Assembly: GCF_947172395.1 (NCBI RefSeq)
Contig: NC_069102.1
Location: 10,012,442 to 10,076,441, forward strand
Direction: 5' to 3'
DNA: 64,000 nt
Source: Bicyclus anynana
Taxonomy: Eukaryota; Arthropoda; Insecta; Lepidoptera; Nymphalidae
In this document: in pieces, positions 46,784 to 60,178 of the stretch
How positions within the stretch are numbered: position 1 is the first letter of the stretch
Layout: every line of letters begins with the position of its first letter
Made by a program: the position numbers and the translations under genes
Notes under the pieces: generated by a model
Seen by the model: the letters and a program-made list of their open reading frames with translations, nothing else
Told to the model about the DNA's origin: nothing
The model's database searches: none

Positions 46784-46915
46784 ACCCCAATAGCTCAACG
46801 GTAAGAGTGGTCGGACTCATCACCGAGGGGTGGTGGTTCTAATACCGTCTTTCCCGACTGACTAGTTGGAGGGAAATGAGAATATTGGTCATATTTATAA
46901 AAGATGGCGAACATT
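46784..46915 (+). repeat. SINE-C (third tRNA-derived family)
   Basis: 'caatagctcaacggtaagag' (A-box-like), 'aggggtggtggttctaatac' (B-box-like), then 'gagggaaatgagaatattgg' and 'catatttataaaagatggcg'. Related copies are at 57435 and 57815. Confidence 0.65.
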
Positions 46916-47121
46916 GTTTAAATAAAAATGCGGTCTATGATGCGAGGCATCGTATACTGCGGGCCAGTGCTATAAAATATCGTTGATATGCAGCGTATTC
47001 GATCAAAAGTCCAAGACTTAAATTGTTCCGATCCATTCAATCAAACCTCTCTGTGATGAGTATGGCCCCTTTACTGTTCAGAGTGCCTAGTGGCAGTTTT
47101 CAATGTTTTCATACTATTGCT

Positions 47122-47399
47122 TTTATATTTCTGGCCCTACATAGATAGTCCTTGGGCGCTAAAACACAGTGCCTAGTGGGAGTTTTTAAAGTTTTTATAC
47201 TGTGACGATCGCGTAAACGTTAACCCGAATTTCTAAGGAATTTAAACAGTTGTGCAGTAGTGCCACTAGTTGGCGCTGTTTCAATTTTTTAGAAATTCGC
47301 GTTTACGTTTACGCGATCGTCACAGTATGAAAACTTTGAAAACTCCCACTAGGCAATGTGTTTTTGCGCCCAAGGACTATGTAGGACCAGAAATATAAA
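47122..47399. mobile_element. Palindromic MITE with ~95-bp arms
   Basis: Left arm: 'tatttctggccctacatag', 'tccttgggcgctaaaacaca', 'ctgtgacgatcgcgtaaacg'. Right arm: the same words inverted up to 'gtaggaccagaaatataaa'. Truncated copies of one arm lie at 47076 and 48964. No coding capacity. Confidence 0.85.
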
Positions 47400-48963
47400 G
47401 TGGCGCAAGTAATTTTTAGCAGTATGTGCTTAGTAATAGAAGAAATTAATTCCTCTTTTCCGCAACATAGCGGGATTTTTTTTTATTTTTCTGAACAAGC
47501 TATACCAGTGATAATTGTATACAAACAGTTTATTTATATAATAGGTATACCACTTAAAATTATAACAACAATAAAAACAACCCGTGAAAGAACAAAAATG
47601 TATGTCGATATTTCATTTCGTCATATTTTTGCAGCCGAAACGGAAAATGGCTTACCATTGTGAAATAATTGACTCAATGAAATATATTATTCACAGTGAA
47701 CTTTTATATGTATATCTAACTTATTAGGAAAATTAAATTATAATTAAATAATTTCAAAAATATTTCTTATTTTTAATTTTTGATACAATATTTTCCAAAA
47801 TCTTCAACAAAAAGTTTAAAGATCAAGTGTAACTTTTGCACTTCTATGACTTTAAGCGAGTATTTTACACACCTGACAATTTGGACAGCGAATTATTCTA
47901 TTGTATTTATTTAAGAAATGTATAAATTATTTACACATACATGGATGTGTTAATATCGTCTGCGAGTTGATATTCATTGTACCACTCAAATCCTCTAGAG
48001 ACTACTGCGTCCAAGCTTATGGTATAAGATCCGGCATTAAAAATATATACCCTCATCTGTTATTTATTAGTGATAAGAAAAAAATTATAGATAACTAGCG
48101 GACGCCCGCGACTTCGTCCGCGTGAAAGTAGCCCCACCCTAACCTATCCATACCCTACCCCTTCCCTACCAACAACCCTACCCCTAATTTTCTTTGCTAT
48201 TTTCCAACAAATGCAAAACCGTGGAAATCGGTTCGTGCGTTCTAGACTTATAGCGTCAGGAAGGAAAACCCGACTTATTTTTATATAGTAGAAAAATATT
48301 TACAGGGACAGATTGCAAATAGGTTGTCTAAATTAAATTGCAGCCAGACACATTTTTTATACATACAAAATCTAGGAAACCATGAATTAGATCAAAGGCA
48401 AGCTAATAAAGTTAAATTAAGCATAAAATAAGCTTTCGTTTGACATATTAGACGACTCAGTACAGACTGATGGGGTATATTAATAACATTACTTAACATT
48501 TTATATCTGACAACCCCACAGTGTGAAAGCAGTTTACAATTATTTTGGGTATATTCTATTATTTATTTCTTATCCTAAAAAAATATCAGATGAGGGTATT
48601 TACTTCTTATGCCGGATCTCGTACTATTAAACTAATACCAAAGCGGTGCGCTGATGTATTTTAATACATTGTTTGCGTAGACAGAGAAGTAAATAGACGC
48701 ATTGATAGTATCCGTAGAATTCTCTCAAAAAAGGGAACAACTTGTGGATGGACAGCGAAAAATCTGAAAGCGATTCGATATTCAGTGTTATGCCGGGTGG
48801 TATAGTACCGATTATCGAGGCATAGTGTTGTGATATGAAATATACACAGTCGAATTGTGAACCTCCTCCTTTTTATGAAGTCAGTTAATAATCACGCCAA
48901 AATCTGGCTCACTACTGTGACCTTCAGGTGAGTCGGTCTCAATGTATACTGACCCGCCCGACC
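47400..48963. other. Intergenic DNA downstream of PIG-O
   Basis: AT-rich. 48093-48290 is the 'actagcggacgcccgcgact' end of the interspersed family described at 1361, with a C-rich run of CCCTA-like words ('ccctaccccttccctacc'). No gene seen. Confidence 0.45.
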
Positions 48964-49075
48964 TGAGTGCCTAGTGGGAGTTTTCAATGTTTTCATACTG
49001 TGACGATCGCGTAAACGTAAACGTAAATTTCTAAGGAATAGAAACAGTTGTGCAGTAGTGGCACTAGATGGCGCT
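48964..49075 (+). repeat. Truncated arm of the 47122 MITE family
   Basis: 'gtgcctagtgggagttttca' through 'ctgtgacgatcgcgtaaacg' to 'tggcactagatggcgct'. It lies 230 bp past the PIG-O stop codon, so it may be in the PIG-O 3' UTR. Confidence 0.8.
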
Positions 49076-49302
49076 GGCCTGGAACTGGTGCCAGTGACTA
49101 AATAGTTTCGGAGTAAAATGTTAGCTTGGTATGAATGTATAATGCTGCTGCCAATCGAATATTTTTTGACTGACAAAAGCACGCTAATCAGTCTATTTAT
49201 ACTCTGTCTACGATTTAATCTCACTAGTAAAAAAAAAAAATGTACTGTCAAACTTTAATTGTCTATGGTACGGTTTTGTACACTGACCATAAATCTCTCT
49301 TG

Positions 49303-52300
49303 TCAACTGCTTCGTACTTGGCTGGGAACGTGCCAAGCTGTTAGCGTGGCACCTATGAGAGCGCCCAAGAGCGCCGCGGTGCATGACCCAACTTCGAACA
49401 ACAATTTTGGTGTAAAAACGCCCCATATCATGAGGTGACGACAGTGGATCGTGGCTGACAAAGCGCACGCGAATACCTGAAAACACCAAAAATAATCACA
49501 CTAATATTATAAAAGCGAAAGTTTGTGTGTAAATGTGAAAGTGTGTAAGTATGTTTGTTACTCAGGTTCTAAGAATGGCAGATACACAAAGTAGCACTAT
49601 CAATTGTTATTGGAATGACCGCTTAACTTTCTAATACAGTTCTACCCTCTAACTTCAAATATTGATCAAGTATAGCGCAGATACTATCAGATGTAAACCA
49701 GGATTAACTAGCGTATGGCAGTAAGGCTGTCACGAATGAAATTACGGGCTGGTAACCGTCAGTGGCAGGGATAAAGGGTTAACTAATCTTCTCACAGTTA
49801 ACTAATACACCCCTTCTCCTCTCGTTTCGCCTTCCAGCTAAGTAACTAACAATGCAATATTATTATTATAATGGACTCCCTATACGGATAACTGATTCAC
49901 CGAATTCCTTCACTCACCGTTAAACTGACTAGATCCAGCTAAAGCGGTCAAATTACTAAGTTACTCTAATTAAAGTAAGATGGCGCTACCATCCTCCGAT
50001 ATGTACATACAAACTGTATTAGGCACATTATTTAACGGAACACGATCTGAGATTTTTCCACTAAATCAAAAGCCAAATGGATTTCCGAGAATAAATAGTA
50101 GATTGAATATAGCTCACTCTGACAGCGAAGCACAGCGCGAACTTGAGGCACAGAGAGAACACGGCCAGCAGCTGCGTGCGCGGCCCGAGGCTGCCTGCGC
50201 CGTTGCGGCCCCACAGCGCCAGCAGCGGCACCGTCGCGCCGAACATCAGCGGCATGCCTGCGCCAAGGGCCCAACCATACGTTGTATATGTTATGTCGTA
50301 CGCATTGGTGTGTATAAGGTTGTCGATTTAAATTGTATGCTAATAGTAAAGCAATTTTGTAAAAGTAACAGGGTATCTGCGATCATTACTTTCGGAGCTA
50401 CAGGGATTTAAAGAGTCAGATTTGCGGCGCTGCCGCGGATCCCTGAAAAATACAAAATGGCTCGAACTAATGACGTCATAGGCAATGTAATGATCGTTAG
50501 ATTTGTATGCGCGTTCAAACAAAATTACCAATATCTTTGTTATTTGTGCGTTTATGCTTATAGTTCATATATTAAAAAATGTCACATTTAATGTAATGAA
50601 GCTAAAACTGTATGAATTTTCATTTAATTACGATAAAATATTTTTAATAGATTTTGAAATTTTATAATCTTATTTATTTTGCAAATATCCAGACATGCTA
50701 TATGGTTTTTATGTATAAATTTGTTAACATTGACCTTATTTACCCGAATGTATCATAAAAATCAATATAATATTCAAACCTAGTCATCATCCCTATTAGG
50801 CTTAGTTTACAAGCACTTTTGAAATGTCAAGTTATGTCATAATTTAATTTAATGGTGGTAATAATAGTCGAAAACTTAAAACTAAAGTTACGACGGTTCC
50901 AAACGCACACTGGTCCGAGAAAAGCCCACAAAAAACTCAGACAAGGTTTATTTCTTTTTGTTTACCGCCATTTAAAACTAAGCACACAGTCGTATAATAC
51001 AGATTAACACCAAGTTTTTTTTATCATTAATTATATAATCATCACCTATTTAGTCGCCTAATGTTGCCGGAAAAAAAATGCCGGATGTTAGGACAGAGAT
51101 TAAACTCACCAAACAAATAAACAAACATCAACGCAACTGATATGGGTGTCCCCAACGGCGTATAGTTGGGGTCACCGGCGTGGAACACGGCCGCCCAGCG
51201 CACGTGGCCCAACGTCGCATGGTGACCTGTCCCATAGAAATGGTACGACGCCAGCAACGCCCATAGACAGGCCATGCTGGAACTGCATCTTGTGGTCAAC
51301 GCTGTAAATAACTTCTATATATCAACGAAACAATACAAACAATCTTAGTATTATAAACTATAAGTTACAATTGCCTAATATTTGTGCCACAAGATATATC
51401 TAAATATATAAAACTCTGGTGGCTGACTGACATAGTGATCTATCAACGTACAGCCCAAACCACTGGTCGGATCGGGCTGAAATTTGGCATGCAGGTAGAT
51501 GTCATCCATCCGCTAAGCAGGATTATGATCAATTTTAACCCCAAAGGGATGAAAGTTTGTATGAAACTTTGTCAATTTTGCGGCGATTTGGCTGAAATTT
51601 GGAATGAAAATAGATTTTACTCTGGATTAACACATAGGCTACTTGCATCCCGGAATAATCCATGTTTTCCCGTGGGATTTGTAAAAAACTGAATTCCACG
51701 CGCACGAAGTCGCGTGCCCGCTAGTCGTGAAAATAAGACATAATTATCGACCAAATAGCAGCATCAAAAATATCGCACTCTTTTTACCGAACGAAAGAAC
51801 AATATTTTTCAATTCGCCGTTATTGGTCGACATTATGTCTTTTTGTCCTCAGTGGGCCACTGATAAACATGCAATCAACGATATATCTCGTGAAGACAAA
51901 AGACCAATATCAAACAATAGCGGCGCATCTGGATGTAGGTATATCTAGCTATGACTTTCATTGTGTTGGGACGAAAGACATGGGACTGGAACTCTGCCGC
52001 CATTGGTAGTCTTGTCTATTTCTCTTCACGAGATATGTCGTTAGTCGCTAACCAGGCCCACAGGAATAAATCCAAGTTAGATAATCCTGATGAAATTCTC
52101 TGCGTGTGTGAAGTCTGTCAATCCACATTGGGCCAGCGTGTTGGGCCTAAGCCCAGTAATTCTGAGAGAAGACACGAGCTCAGCAGTGAGCCGAATATGG
52201 GTTGATAATGATAAATAGCAAGGAAATTTCTTTCTTTGTCATGAGATGCAGGAGAAGTCTTTATCTCGTCATATGACGTTGACGCATCCTATGCCTACTC

Positions 52301-55300
52301 ATCGTAAATCGTTGAAAACCGTCGCTAATGCATTATATTTTTTATCTACTCATAGTCTAATCTGCCATCTGCCATGAAAATAAAAGCATTAAAAAATCAC
52401 CACTTACAAAATTTGGTCGAGCCTTCAGTCTTCAACATCGGGACGACATTCAGCGCAATGAACCCAGAGAGCAGTGCCAAGCCGGCCGTTGGAGCAAACG
52501 CGGCACCCAGCACCAAAGTATTCGCCAAATATAACAGCAAACCGCCAACAACCAACGGCATAGTCGGACCTTTGCCGTCCTTCTTCCACAAAAGAGCGAA
52601 CATGGCCACAATAACCAACCAAGCACCTCTGGCCAACATTCTCGACCTACTCGGAGAACCCAAAGAACCCCAGCCAACTGCCCAGTGAGAACAAGCGAAT
52701 ATACCAGCTATAACTACCCCATAGCCTCTCCATCCAACATGGCGTCTAGCGATCGCTATAACAGCCGCCACAGAACCCAACGCTAACACCAAAGCTGCTC
52801 TAGACGCGTTACCCGTAGAAATCCCTTCTCCTGAGGTCCAACAATCTCCTTGCTCCTCCCTACACCCTCTATAAGATCTAGTCAATACCATAACAAAACC
52901 GAAACCAGCCCACAGCAACAAAGACTTCATCGTCCTCACATTCCATGCCAACAAACCCAAAACAGTTAACGCTAAATACGACAACGTAGCACCTTCCTCA
53001 ATTATGTAACTATTCGATACCAAAATGGCTGCAGAAGCAAATAACGCAGTCCGAGCGAACCGTTCGTAAAACTGCGAGCGACCTTCGGACCATCTCTGGG
53101 TTATACCATCCCAGTGGGTTATAACTAGTAAGCATGTCATAGCCCCCGATACTAGACCCGTGCTCAAAATTATCGCATGCCCTAAATTATCTATCATTTC
53201 GAAATAGTCCAATGTGAAACAAAAGCTGATGCAAACAGCCATAGCTATTAAACCGCTTGGGACGAAAGTACTGCTGAATACATTAGGAATATGTTCAACA
53301 GGGATGCCTTCAGTGACTATCCAGTTAAAGAATACAGCTAACAGCAACAATAACAGTGCTCTAAGCATGGCCAAAGAGTCAAATTCGACCCAGACTTCGC
53401 GGAACGCTCCTCGCACTTTATCCATTAGGTTTCTGAAAGTAAAAAAAAACAATAATAAAATGAAATATGCATTTGTAAATTAACGTTCTTTTTAGAATGA
53501 TTATTAAAAAACATAAACAAAAATATTTTACACCATTTGTAAAGAAATGGTTTTAATAATTTTGGCGACGTCTTCAAAAGTATCAAAAATATACTTTTAA
53601 AAATTTTCGGATTAAAAAAAATAATAACTGTTGAGAATGCGTTATTGTTTCCTAAATAGTTTCAGAGATTTCCACAATAATTATTTAAAAAAAAATCTCC
53701 TCTCTCTCTCTAACAAACATATTTTAAAAACGACTTGAGCATTTTTGTATTATGCAGTTTTGTAAATATCTCTGTCAAGTACAAGTTAACTTTTGACTAT
53801 ATTCTCACCTGATGGTAAGTGATGATGCAATCTAAGATGGAAGCGGGCTGACTTGTTAGGAGTAGGACGAACATCCACAACCCTTTCGGTTTCTACGCGA
53901 CATCGTACCAGAACGCTAAATCGCTTTCTTAAATTCCTTACCTAACATCAGAAATATAGGCCCGGAGTTCTGGTTGAGTGTAAACTTCCGTGGCTAGGTC
54001 TATCTGTGCTCTCGTGGCGTTTATCAACTGTGCCAGTTTATCTGACGAGATTTGTTGAGATTCCTCCCCGTATCTCACGAGATATTGAGTTACCTGAAAC
54101 ACAGAATATATATATGGAATTTAGAATAGGCGTATCAAAGATTGAAAGGACAACCAAAGCGTTTATGTACTGTAGGAAATAAGTAGTCTGAGAAGGATTT
54201 AACGTCACTCTATCTGGTGTTGGCTGGTTCCTACGCTAGAGGACGCTATTTGTGCCAACATCTCTCGTGTCATCATTATTCTGAATTAGGCAGGGAGAAT
54301 CTCTCTCTGTTTCTAGTAGTGTCAATTTTATTTTGGATACAATTTGATTTGTTAATTAAGTTATCCTGACAAAACTCTCGTCTTTATAAAACTTACTTTG
54401 TTTTATTAAATGCACTCTTGTTTTTATGACACCTATAAAATAAGTCTTACCTGTGTATGATTATGGATTGGGTACATAAAGAGGATGAGGTGATAGAAGA
54501 CTAAAAAAAGGTATGAGGGTGATGGAAATGTTACAAGATGAAGACTAATACAAACGATCCTGGAGCAAATCAAGAACATGATAAATAAACGCCAGGACAA
54601 GAGTACTATAAACCGACGATCTTGTATGAAACAATTGAGAATGGAAGAAACAAAGAAAACATGCAGAGAACATAACAAGTAGATACTTTCCTACCCCTAC
54701 GGGAATGAGCTGTGAACATGCAAGTAGAAGGAACTTTGGACTCTTCCTACCCTTATAGAAATGAGGCGTGATTTTATGCATACCTGTTTCAAATTATTGC
54801 TCAAATGCAACAACGTATGTGTTACAGGCATATTCGGTAGAACAGGCAGCAGGAGGTTGCCTAGCGACGGCGCAGGTGGCGGTCTCCCCAAGGCGGCACT
54901 GACTGTGGGCGCTAAGTCAGTCTGTTGCACCTCCCTACCAATTGCCCTGTCTGATTCGTCACCAGCGAAACCCAACCCATAGTAAGCGAAAAGTGCCGCC
55001 GTACGTTCAGCTTTACTTTCACCGCCATGGTCACCTATAAGACAAATAATATGATTGATTACAAAACAAGTCCTCCGCCGTGTCTGTCTGTCTGATGTTC
55101 GCGATAAACTCGAAGACTACTGATCAGATTTTCATGCGGTTTCCACTAGTAGACAGAGTGGTTTATGGGAAAGGTTTTGGTATAGAATTAGCAAGATATT
55201 ATGTTTACTGATTGAAATATGTCGATATTTTTTGGGAAGGTCAAACCAATGCGTCTTGCACGGTGGCGATTAGATACTAGAATATAAACTTGTAGCAAAG

Positions 55301-58300
55301 TATTCGCATCGAGGCGTTCTCTGTTGTCATACATTATACATCTGATTGTCACCGCGGTTTGGGCGCAGTTGCAACAATTTAAACCTAAATACAAACGATG
55401 AGCGTCACTCACACACAGGCACTCAATCTACTTGCTATCAAGGCCAAAAAAAGTGCAGCTTATACATTTGTTATCAAACAATTATGAACATTACTGGTAA
55501 TGCAATAAAGTCGGAAATTAATAATGCAACGAGAGCATAGGTGGTTATTACTTTTGCCTATTCTCAATGATCGCTATCGCTCAGAGCTCAGATAGCGGCC
55601 AGGTATTAATGCACAATACTCAACTATAGAGAAATGAGTGCAATGTAGAGTTCCTGACCATATAATCAATCAATCAATCAATCAATCAATTTATTTATTT
55701 GCAGATACATGCAATTATGTTCTCAATTTGATTGAACTTCAAGTTTGTTATTGAGGAATATCTTCATGATCCTTAGCTATGCCCCAACAATATCTGCATT
55801 ATCTAATCAGAAATTCCAAGATCCCCAGAAGAACCAAAGTTAAAGAGAAAACTCAATACAATACAAGTTACATGAGGTGACAAAATATTTACATCGTGGT
55901 TTTAACTTAATGTATCACAATGTTTTTAAAATAGGCCAAGCAGTTATGAACCGTGGCGTGCACCATATTTTAACTAGGGTAAGCATTAGATATCTGGGAA
56001 ATTTCTATTACAGCCTTAATAATTAGTCCTCAGGGTAGACAGTGCATTTTCATGTACAAAGTGCATGTTACTGGCTATGTATATCTGTTTAGGCATTTAA
56101 AACTAACGCCACTGAGTCATTTTACTAGTCCTAACAGCTAATATATAGTTCAAAAACGTATTATATTTCTAACAACATATACAAGTACATAGTTTAAAAG
56201 AAACAAACATATTACAAGCAGTAAGTAAACTCAAAACAGTAGTAGCAAAATCAAACAACTACAGATATCAAATGCTTTAGAATCACACACAAATATCTGT
56301 AAAAAAATGTTCTATTCTATATAAACAGCACAAAATTTCAATGCATACTCGTTTAAATAAACCTACCATCTGTACTTTTCCATTCTTGTGAGTCTAAAAC
56401 AATATAAATATGTATTTTAATTAATTATTGGATGTGCTATATATATGTATGATTAAGTTTTCTCATAAGTATCTAAAAAGAAAAGCGGACCAAAAAAGAG
56501 AGGACCCTAGGAAGTGAAGAAGCAATATCCAAAGTCAATGAAAAGGTGTTATTTAATTTAATCTATCTAATTTATTTTTAAATCAAATTTCTGTAACTCT
56601 TGCTTATAATAATGCAAACAAAGGCATTCCTATTTATGAGTTGCCAATTTCAGCCAATCTTGACATAATTTAGTATAGTTAGGGTTCATTTACACGAGCA
56701 TGTTCCTGCAACGGCAGTCGTCTGCAGTTGCTGCTCGTGTAAATGAACCCTTAGATGGAGTATTGGAAAATATTTTATCACAGCCTTAGAATAGTTAAAA
56801 GACTTAAAATCTTTATTCTTTACATGTTCACAGCCAAGTGGAATATCATCAAGTCGTCTAAGAGGTAAAATTAATAAGGATCCTAGGTTTAATTGCCTCT
56901 TGTGCTGTTAATTTACTTACTCTGAGCTTTTTTCTTTGTAAATGTATAAAGTATTACTGGCTTCTACTTCTAGACAAGTATTTACCTGTTTCAGTCATCC
57001 CGTGGTCTCCTATGACATACAGTATAACATCCTGAGGAAGTGCCTCAATGAATTTCTCAATCCTAGCATTTGTTTCTTTTAATTTCCTCGCCATCTCTGG
57101 GTGATTGGGTCCATATCTATGGCCCGCATGATCAACACCAAGGTAGTGTGCCACAAGTAGGTCCCAGTCGGTCTTCTTTAGTTCATCATAGATTTTGGAG
57201 TCCACTTCTACAATAGGTAATATTAACAGGTAGTTTACATAGGGTGGTAAATTATTGTCAAAATCCATACTTATAGTCTAAATTTAAAAGTGAGTATGTC
57301 TTTTGTGCTTACACAGCTAAACCTGTAAACAGATTTAAAAAAATATTTCAATCCCTGCCAGCTAGACTATTGTCGTACCCACTAATAGTCTTATTGTTTT
57401 GTGTTCCATCTTAATTTTAAACTCATTACACTTAATAGAGCCAATGGTATGAGCGGTCAGACTCATCACTGAGGGGATTGAATCACAGATGGTGGTTGGA
57501 TCCCCGTTGGTCTATTGTCGTACCCACTCCTATTACAGTCTTTCCTGGATAGTTGTGAGGGAAACAGGAATATTTGTCATATTTACAAGATATGGCAAAT
57601 ATTATTTTAAAAAATGGAAAGGTACATTATCAGTGTGTAACATAGCTTTTGCGTTGGTGAAAGCACAAGGCACACGCTAGTAAAATAGTAAAAGTAAATG
57701 ACAGAACATTTCATGATTAATTGCAATGATTAAGAGAATTCTCTTTTAGTTAGAAAAGACTCAGAACCAAAGGTTCTAAACTCTGGTACGCTGATATTGC
57801 TGACTGGTATCAGAGCCTCAATAGCTCAACGGTATCACGATCGGACACTTCAATGAGTGGTGGTGGTTCAAGCCCTGCTCCATTGGGCTATTGTTGTCCC
57901 CATTCCTAATACAGTCTTTCTTCTTTTTGCCGACTATTGCTCATATTTAAAAGATATGGCAAAATCTCCAGAAGGTACAAGATTTTGTAAGACTTACCAT
58001 TATCAACGGTATCAAGGTCCCAAGTATGGAATGAGTATAGTGCATGGGAACGGTGCCATCTTGACGGCATCAGTCTGGCCCAGGTATCATCTCCCAACAG
58101 TACTGCCTTGTTACCTTGATTCACTATCTGAAAACAAACCGTTAAATAAATTATAGGTGTATCTCCCACACTTTAAAGCTCTATTAAGCAGCTTTTCAGC
58201 CTTGATGCTGTTTCAACCCCTGCGCCTCAGCGAGCTTGTTAACACCAGTCTCAATCATTATCATTACCATCTCATAATAATTGTTATCATCATCAACAAC

Positions 58301-59408
58301 CCATATTCGGCTCACAGTTAAGCACAAGTCTCCTCTTAGAATGAGAGGAGAATGAAGGGAATGGAGAAGCTGAAGTTCCATATTGGCCCAATGTGGATTG
58401 GTAGACGTCACACACCCAGAGAAATAAAAAAAATCTCAGGTATGCAGTTTTCCTCATAATGTTATACCTTCACCCTGTGAGAGCCTGATATTTCATTTCT
58501 TAAAATGCACATATCTGAAAAGTTGGAGATGCTTGCCCCAGACTGGATTCAAACCTATGCTTTCCAAATCAAATGCAGAGGTTGTATCCCCTAGGCTATC
58601 ACAGCTCTACTAGCTACTAGAAAACTAAACTAGCTAGTTAGATAGTTATAGATGATTAGTTACACTATGCCAAATCACATTGGAGCAGAACTCTATTACT
58701 CCTCTCTCTCCTATAGGGGGGAGGCCTGGCCCTCATGCAGACATAACTAACTTGCAATGGACCAGTGTGGGAGGTGTAAGCTTTGTAAGCCCTCTCACAT
58801 AAGTAGCGGGGCTCTAGAGGGCTATTAAATAGTCTGAATAATGCATGATGAAAAAACCAAATTACCTGGTCAATAACATTGTCTTCTTGTATCTCCATAG
58901 CAGCAAAATTAGAACTCATATCAACAAAAGTGGGCAAGGAGCCCGTCACTAAAGCCTTGATCCGCTGAAGCGTAGTGGTTGGAGGATCAGCCATAAATCG
59001 GAAAATTCTCGCTCGATTTGGCCATTTATCCACAGTCCTACGAATAACTGGCAGCCGATTCTGGTAATACAATGGACTGGCATTGTTTTTATCGTATTCT
59101 GTAAAATCGTAGCGCAATGCGTCCACTAAAATCAATGCCACTTTATTCTTCTTTGGAGCGCATACTATAGGTGAACCGGAGTACGACAATATCCGGCGAA
59201 TTTTATCATCATCGCTGCATGGAAGCTTTATGCTGGAGTTTTCATGTCCGTCGCAACCAAACTTCTCTAATGGTACACATTCTGATACATCGCTTAATGT
59301 TTTACGAGATAGAAGAAACCCCTGACCGAACATAAGAACAGCCGAGAGGATAAGATATGAGAACCATACTAAATATATAATAAAGTTCCATTTTTCTTTC
59401 ATTTTCAT
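49303..59408 (-). CDS. PIGO: GPI ethanolamine phosphate transferase 3 (PIG-O), 9 exons, 942 aa
   Basis: ER membrane enzyme that adds ethanolamine-phosphate to the third mannose of the GPI anchor, the residue later joined to protein; it works with PIG-F. Exons on -: 58866-59408, 57998-58127, 56986-57207, 54784-55034, 53942-54093, 52408-53432, 51110-51301, 50118-50257, 49303-49476, totalling 2829 nt with all phases closing. The start is the ATG at 59408, just before the signal anchor (residues about 8-30). Alkaline-phosphatase-fold motifs: 'ALILVDALRYDF' (metal Asp96), 'DPPTTTLQRIKAL' (nucleophile Thr, about 145), 'GDDTW' (193-197), 'LGVDHAGH' (247-254), 'GDHGMTETGDHGG' (291-303). Many membrane helices follow (exons 6-9), ending with 'CRHLMIWGVFTPKLLFE', which matches the conserved C-terminus. 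Human PIG-O is 1089 aa; the shorter length lies in the membrane half. The exon 8 acceptor has a poor pyrimidine tract, but phase and homology support it. Confidence 0.95.
49493..49730 (+). repeat. Interspersed 'tattataaa..gcgaaagt' repeat
   Basis: Starts 'cacactaatattataaaagc' and 'gaaagtttgtgtgtaaatgt', the usual 5' side of the family described at 1361. It lies in PIG-O intron 8. Confidence 0.5.
51400..51725 (+). repeat. Interspersed repeat ending in 'cgaagtcgcgtgcc'
   Basis: Passes 'ggctgaaatttggcatgcag', 'aataatccatgttttcccgt' and ends 'acgcgcacgaagtcgcgtgc'. It lies in PIG-O intron 6. Confidence 0.65.
51735..51945. mobile_element. MITE of the 'ccaatagcggc' type
   Basis: 'attatcgaccaaatagcagc', internal 'gccgttattggtcgacatta', and 'acaatagcggcgcatctg' form inverted pieces like those at 18775-19190. 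PIG-O intron 6. Confidence 0.45.
52075..52212 (+). repeat. SINE-B, 3' part
   Basis: 'ctctgcgtgtgtgaagtctg' through 'gacacgagctcagcagtgag' to 'gggttgataatgat'. PIG-O intron 6. Confidence 0.75.
53788..53935 (-). repeat. SINE-A, reverse, abutting a splice donor
   Basis: From the 3' motif 'atattctcacctgatggtaa' back to 'gaacgctaaatcgctttctt'. Its 5'-truncated start lies about 6 bp past the exon 5 donor of PIG-O (GT at 53941-53940). Confidence 0.85.
55655..55740 (-). repeat. LINE 3' end with (CAAT)n tail, reverse orientation
   Basis: A run of 'caat' units, then 'ttatttatttgcagatacat', the reverse complement of the 10741-11033 end. PIG-O intron 3. Confidence 0.5.
56681..56751. mobile_element. 71-bp hairpin with perfect 20-bp arms
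   Basis: 'agggttcatttacacgagca' (56681-56700) and its exact reverse complement (56732-56751), with a 31-nt loop. Probably a minimal MITE remnant. PIG-O intron 3. Confidence 0.7.
57435..57605 (+). repeat. SINE-C copy
   Basis: 'gccaatggtatgagcggtca', 'aggggattgaatcacagatg', then 'gagggaaacaggaatatttg'. PIG-O intron 2. Confidence 0.55.
57815..57965 (+). repeat. SINE-C copy
   Basis: 'ctcaatagctcaacggtatc', 'gagtggtggtggttcaagcc', 'ctcatatttaaaagatatgg'. It ends about 30 bp from PIG-O exon 2. Confidence 0.6.
58270..58612 (-). repeat. SINE-B, near full length, reverse
   Basis: From 'caacaacccatattcggctc' to 'ggttgtatcccctaggctat' and 'cacagctct'. Contains a small duplication of the 'agaatgagagga' part. 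PIG-O intron 1. Confidence 0.8.
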
Positions 59409-60178
59409 GTTTTTCCCATACACAAAACGATGGTACACATGGACCTATTTAGCTACAAAATCTTTTTTAAAATACTTGTTTCTATTGAACACCCCATGAA
59501 TTTTTTTTCTTTTTTTTTAAATTTGAATTGAATTTGAAATATGAAATACCCTGCCCTGCACTGCAGATCTACACAGACTATACAAACTGTCAATGTCAAA
59601 ATGTCAAAAGTCAATAGTGCGAGACATAGAAAATAAATGAGGGCATTTCGATTAAAGAGCATTTCGATCGAATTAATTAGCAACCGAATTATCTAATCTA
59701 AAACTAAAAATGACAACAAACATTCAACAAATCGTCAGTTTGATTGTCTTTGATTCTTGACAAAATGTCAAGTTGACTACGAGTTGACACTTGACGTTGA
59801 CAGTTGACACTTGACAGATTTTTTTACTTCTGGTTCTAGGTTATGATGGAAAAATATAAGTTTCGTGAATTTATAAATAAAGTTTTACTTTTATAGTGCA
59901 TTTAATTACGTTTTCGAAACTTGCAAATTTTTATAAATACTACACAGGTGTTATATTGTCCCTGACTGCATGTGAGGTAATTCCAGTCACCTGTGTATCA
60001 TAAATAATATCATATTCTTGTGTTTGTATGTATTCTGTTATCGTCTCATTTATTTTGAGCTACAATCATAATTTTTATCTTAACATACAATAATTTATGT
60101 CGTTAAACAGAACAACGTTGGACTGAACCTTTAATCAAAAGCAAATAAATGTAAAGGCATGTTAACAAATTGGTTAAA
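59409..60178. promoter_or_regulatory. Divergent promoter region between PIG-O and the next gene
   Basis: 770 bp separate the two ATGs. Within 59585-59820 the pentamers TGTCA/TGACA and near-forms occur many times ('caaactgtcaatgtcaaaat', then 'ttgacacttgacgttgacag'). No TATA box is obvious. A shared promoter is inferred from the head-to-head layout. Confidence 0.45.

Noticed and set aside
50143..50411. Plus-strand open frames rich in Arg, Ala and His
   Set aside because: They are antisense shadows of PIG-O exon 8, which is GC-rich.
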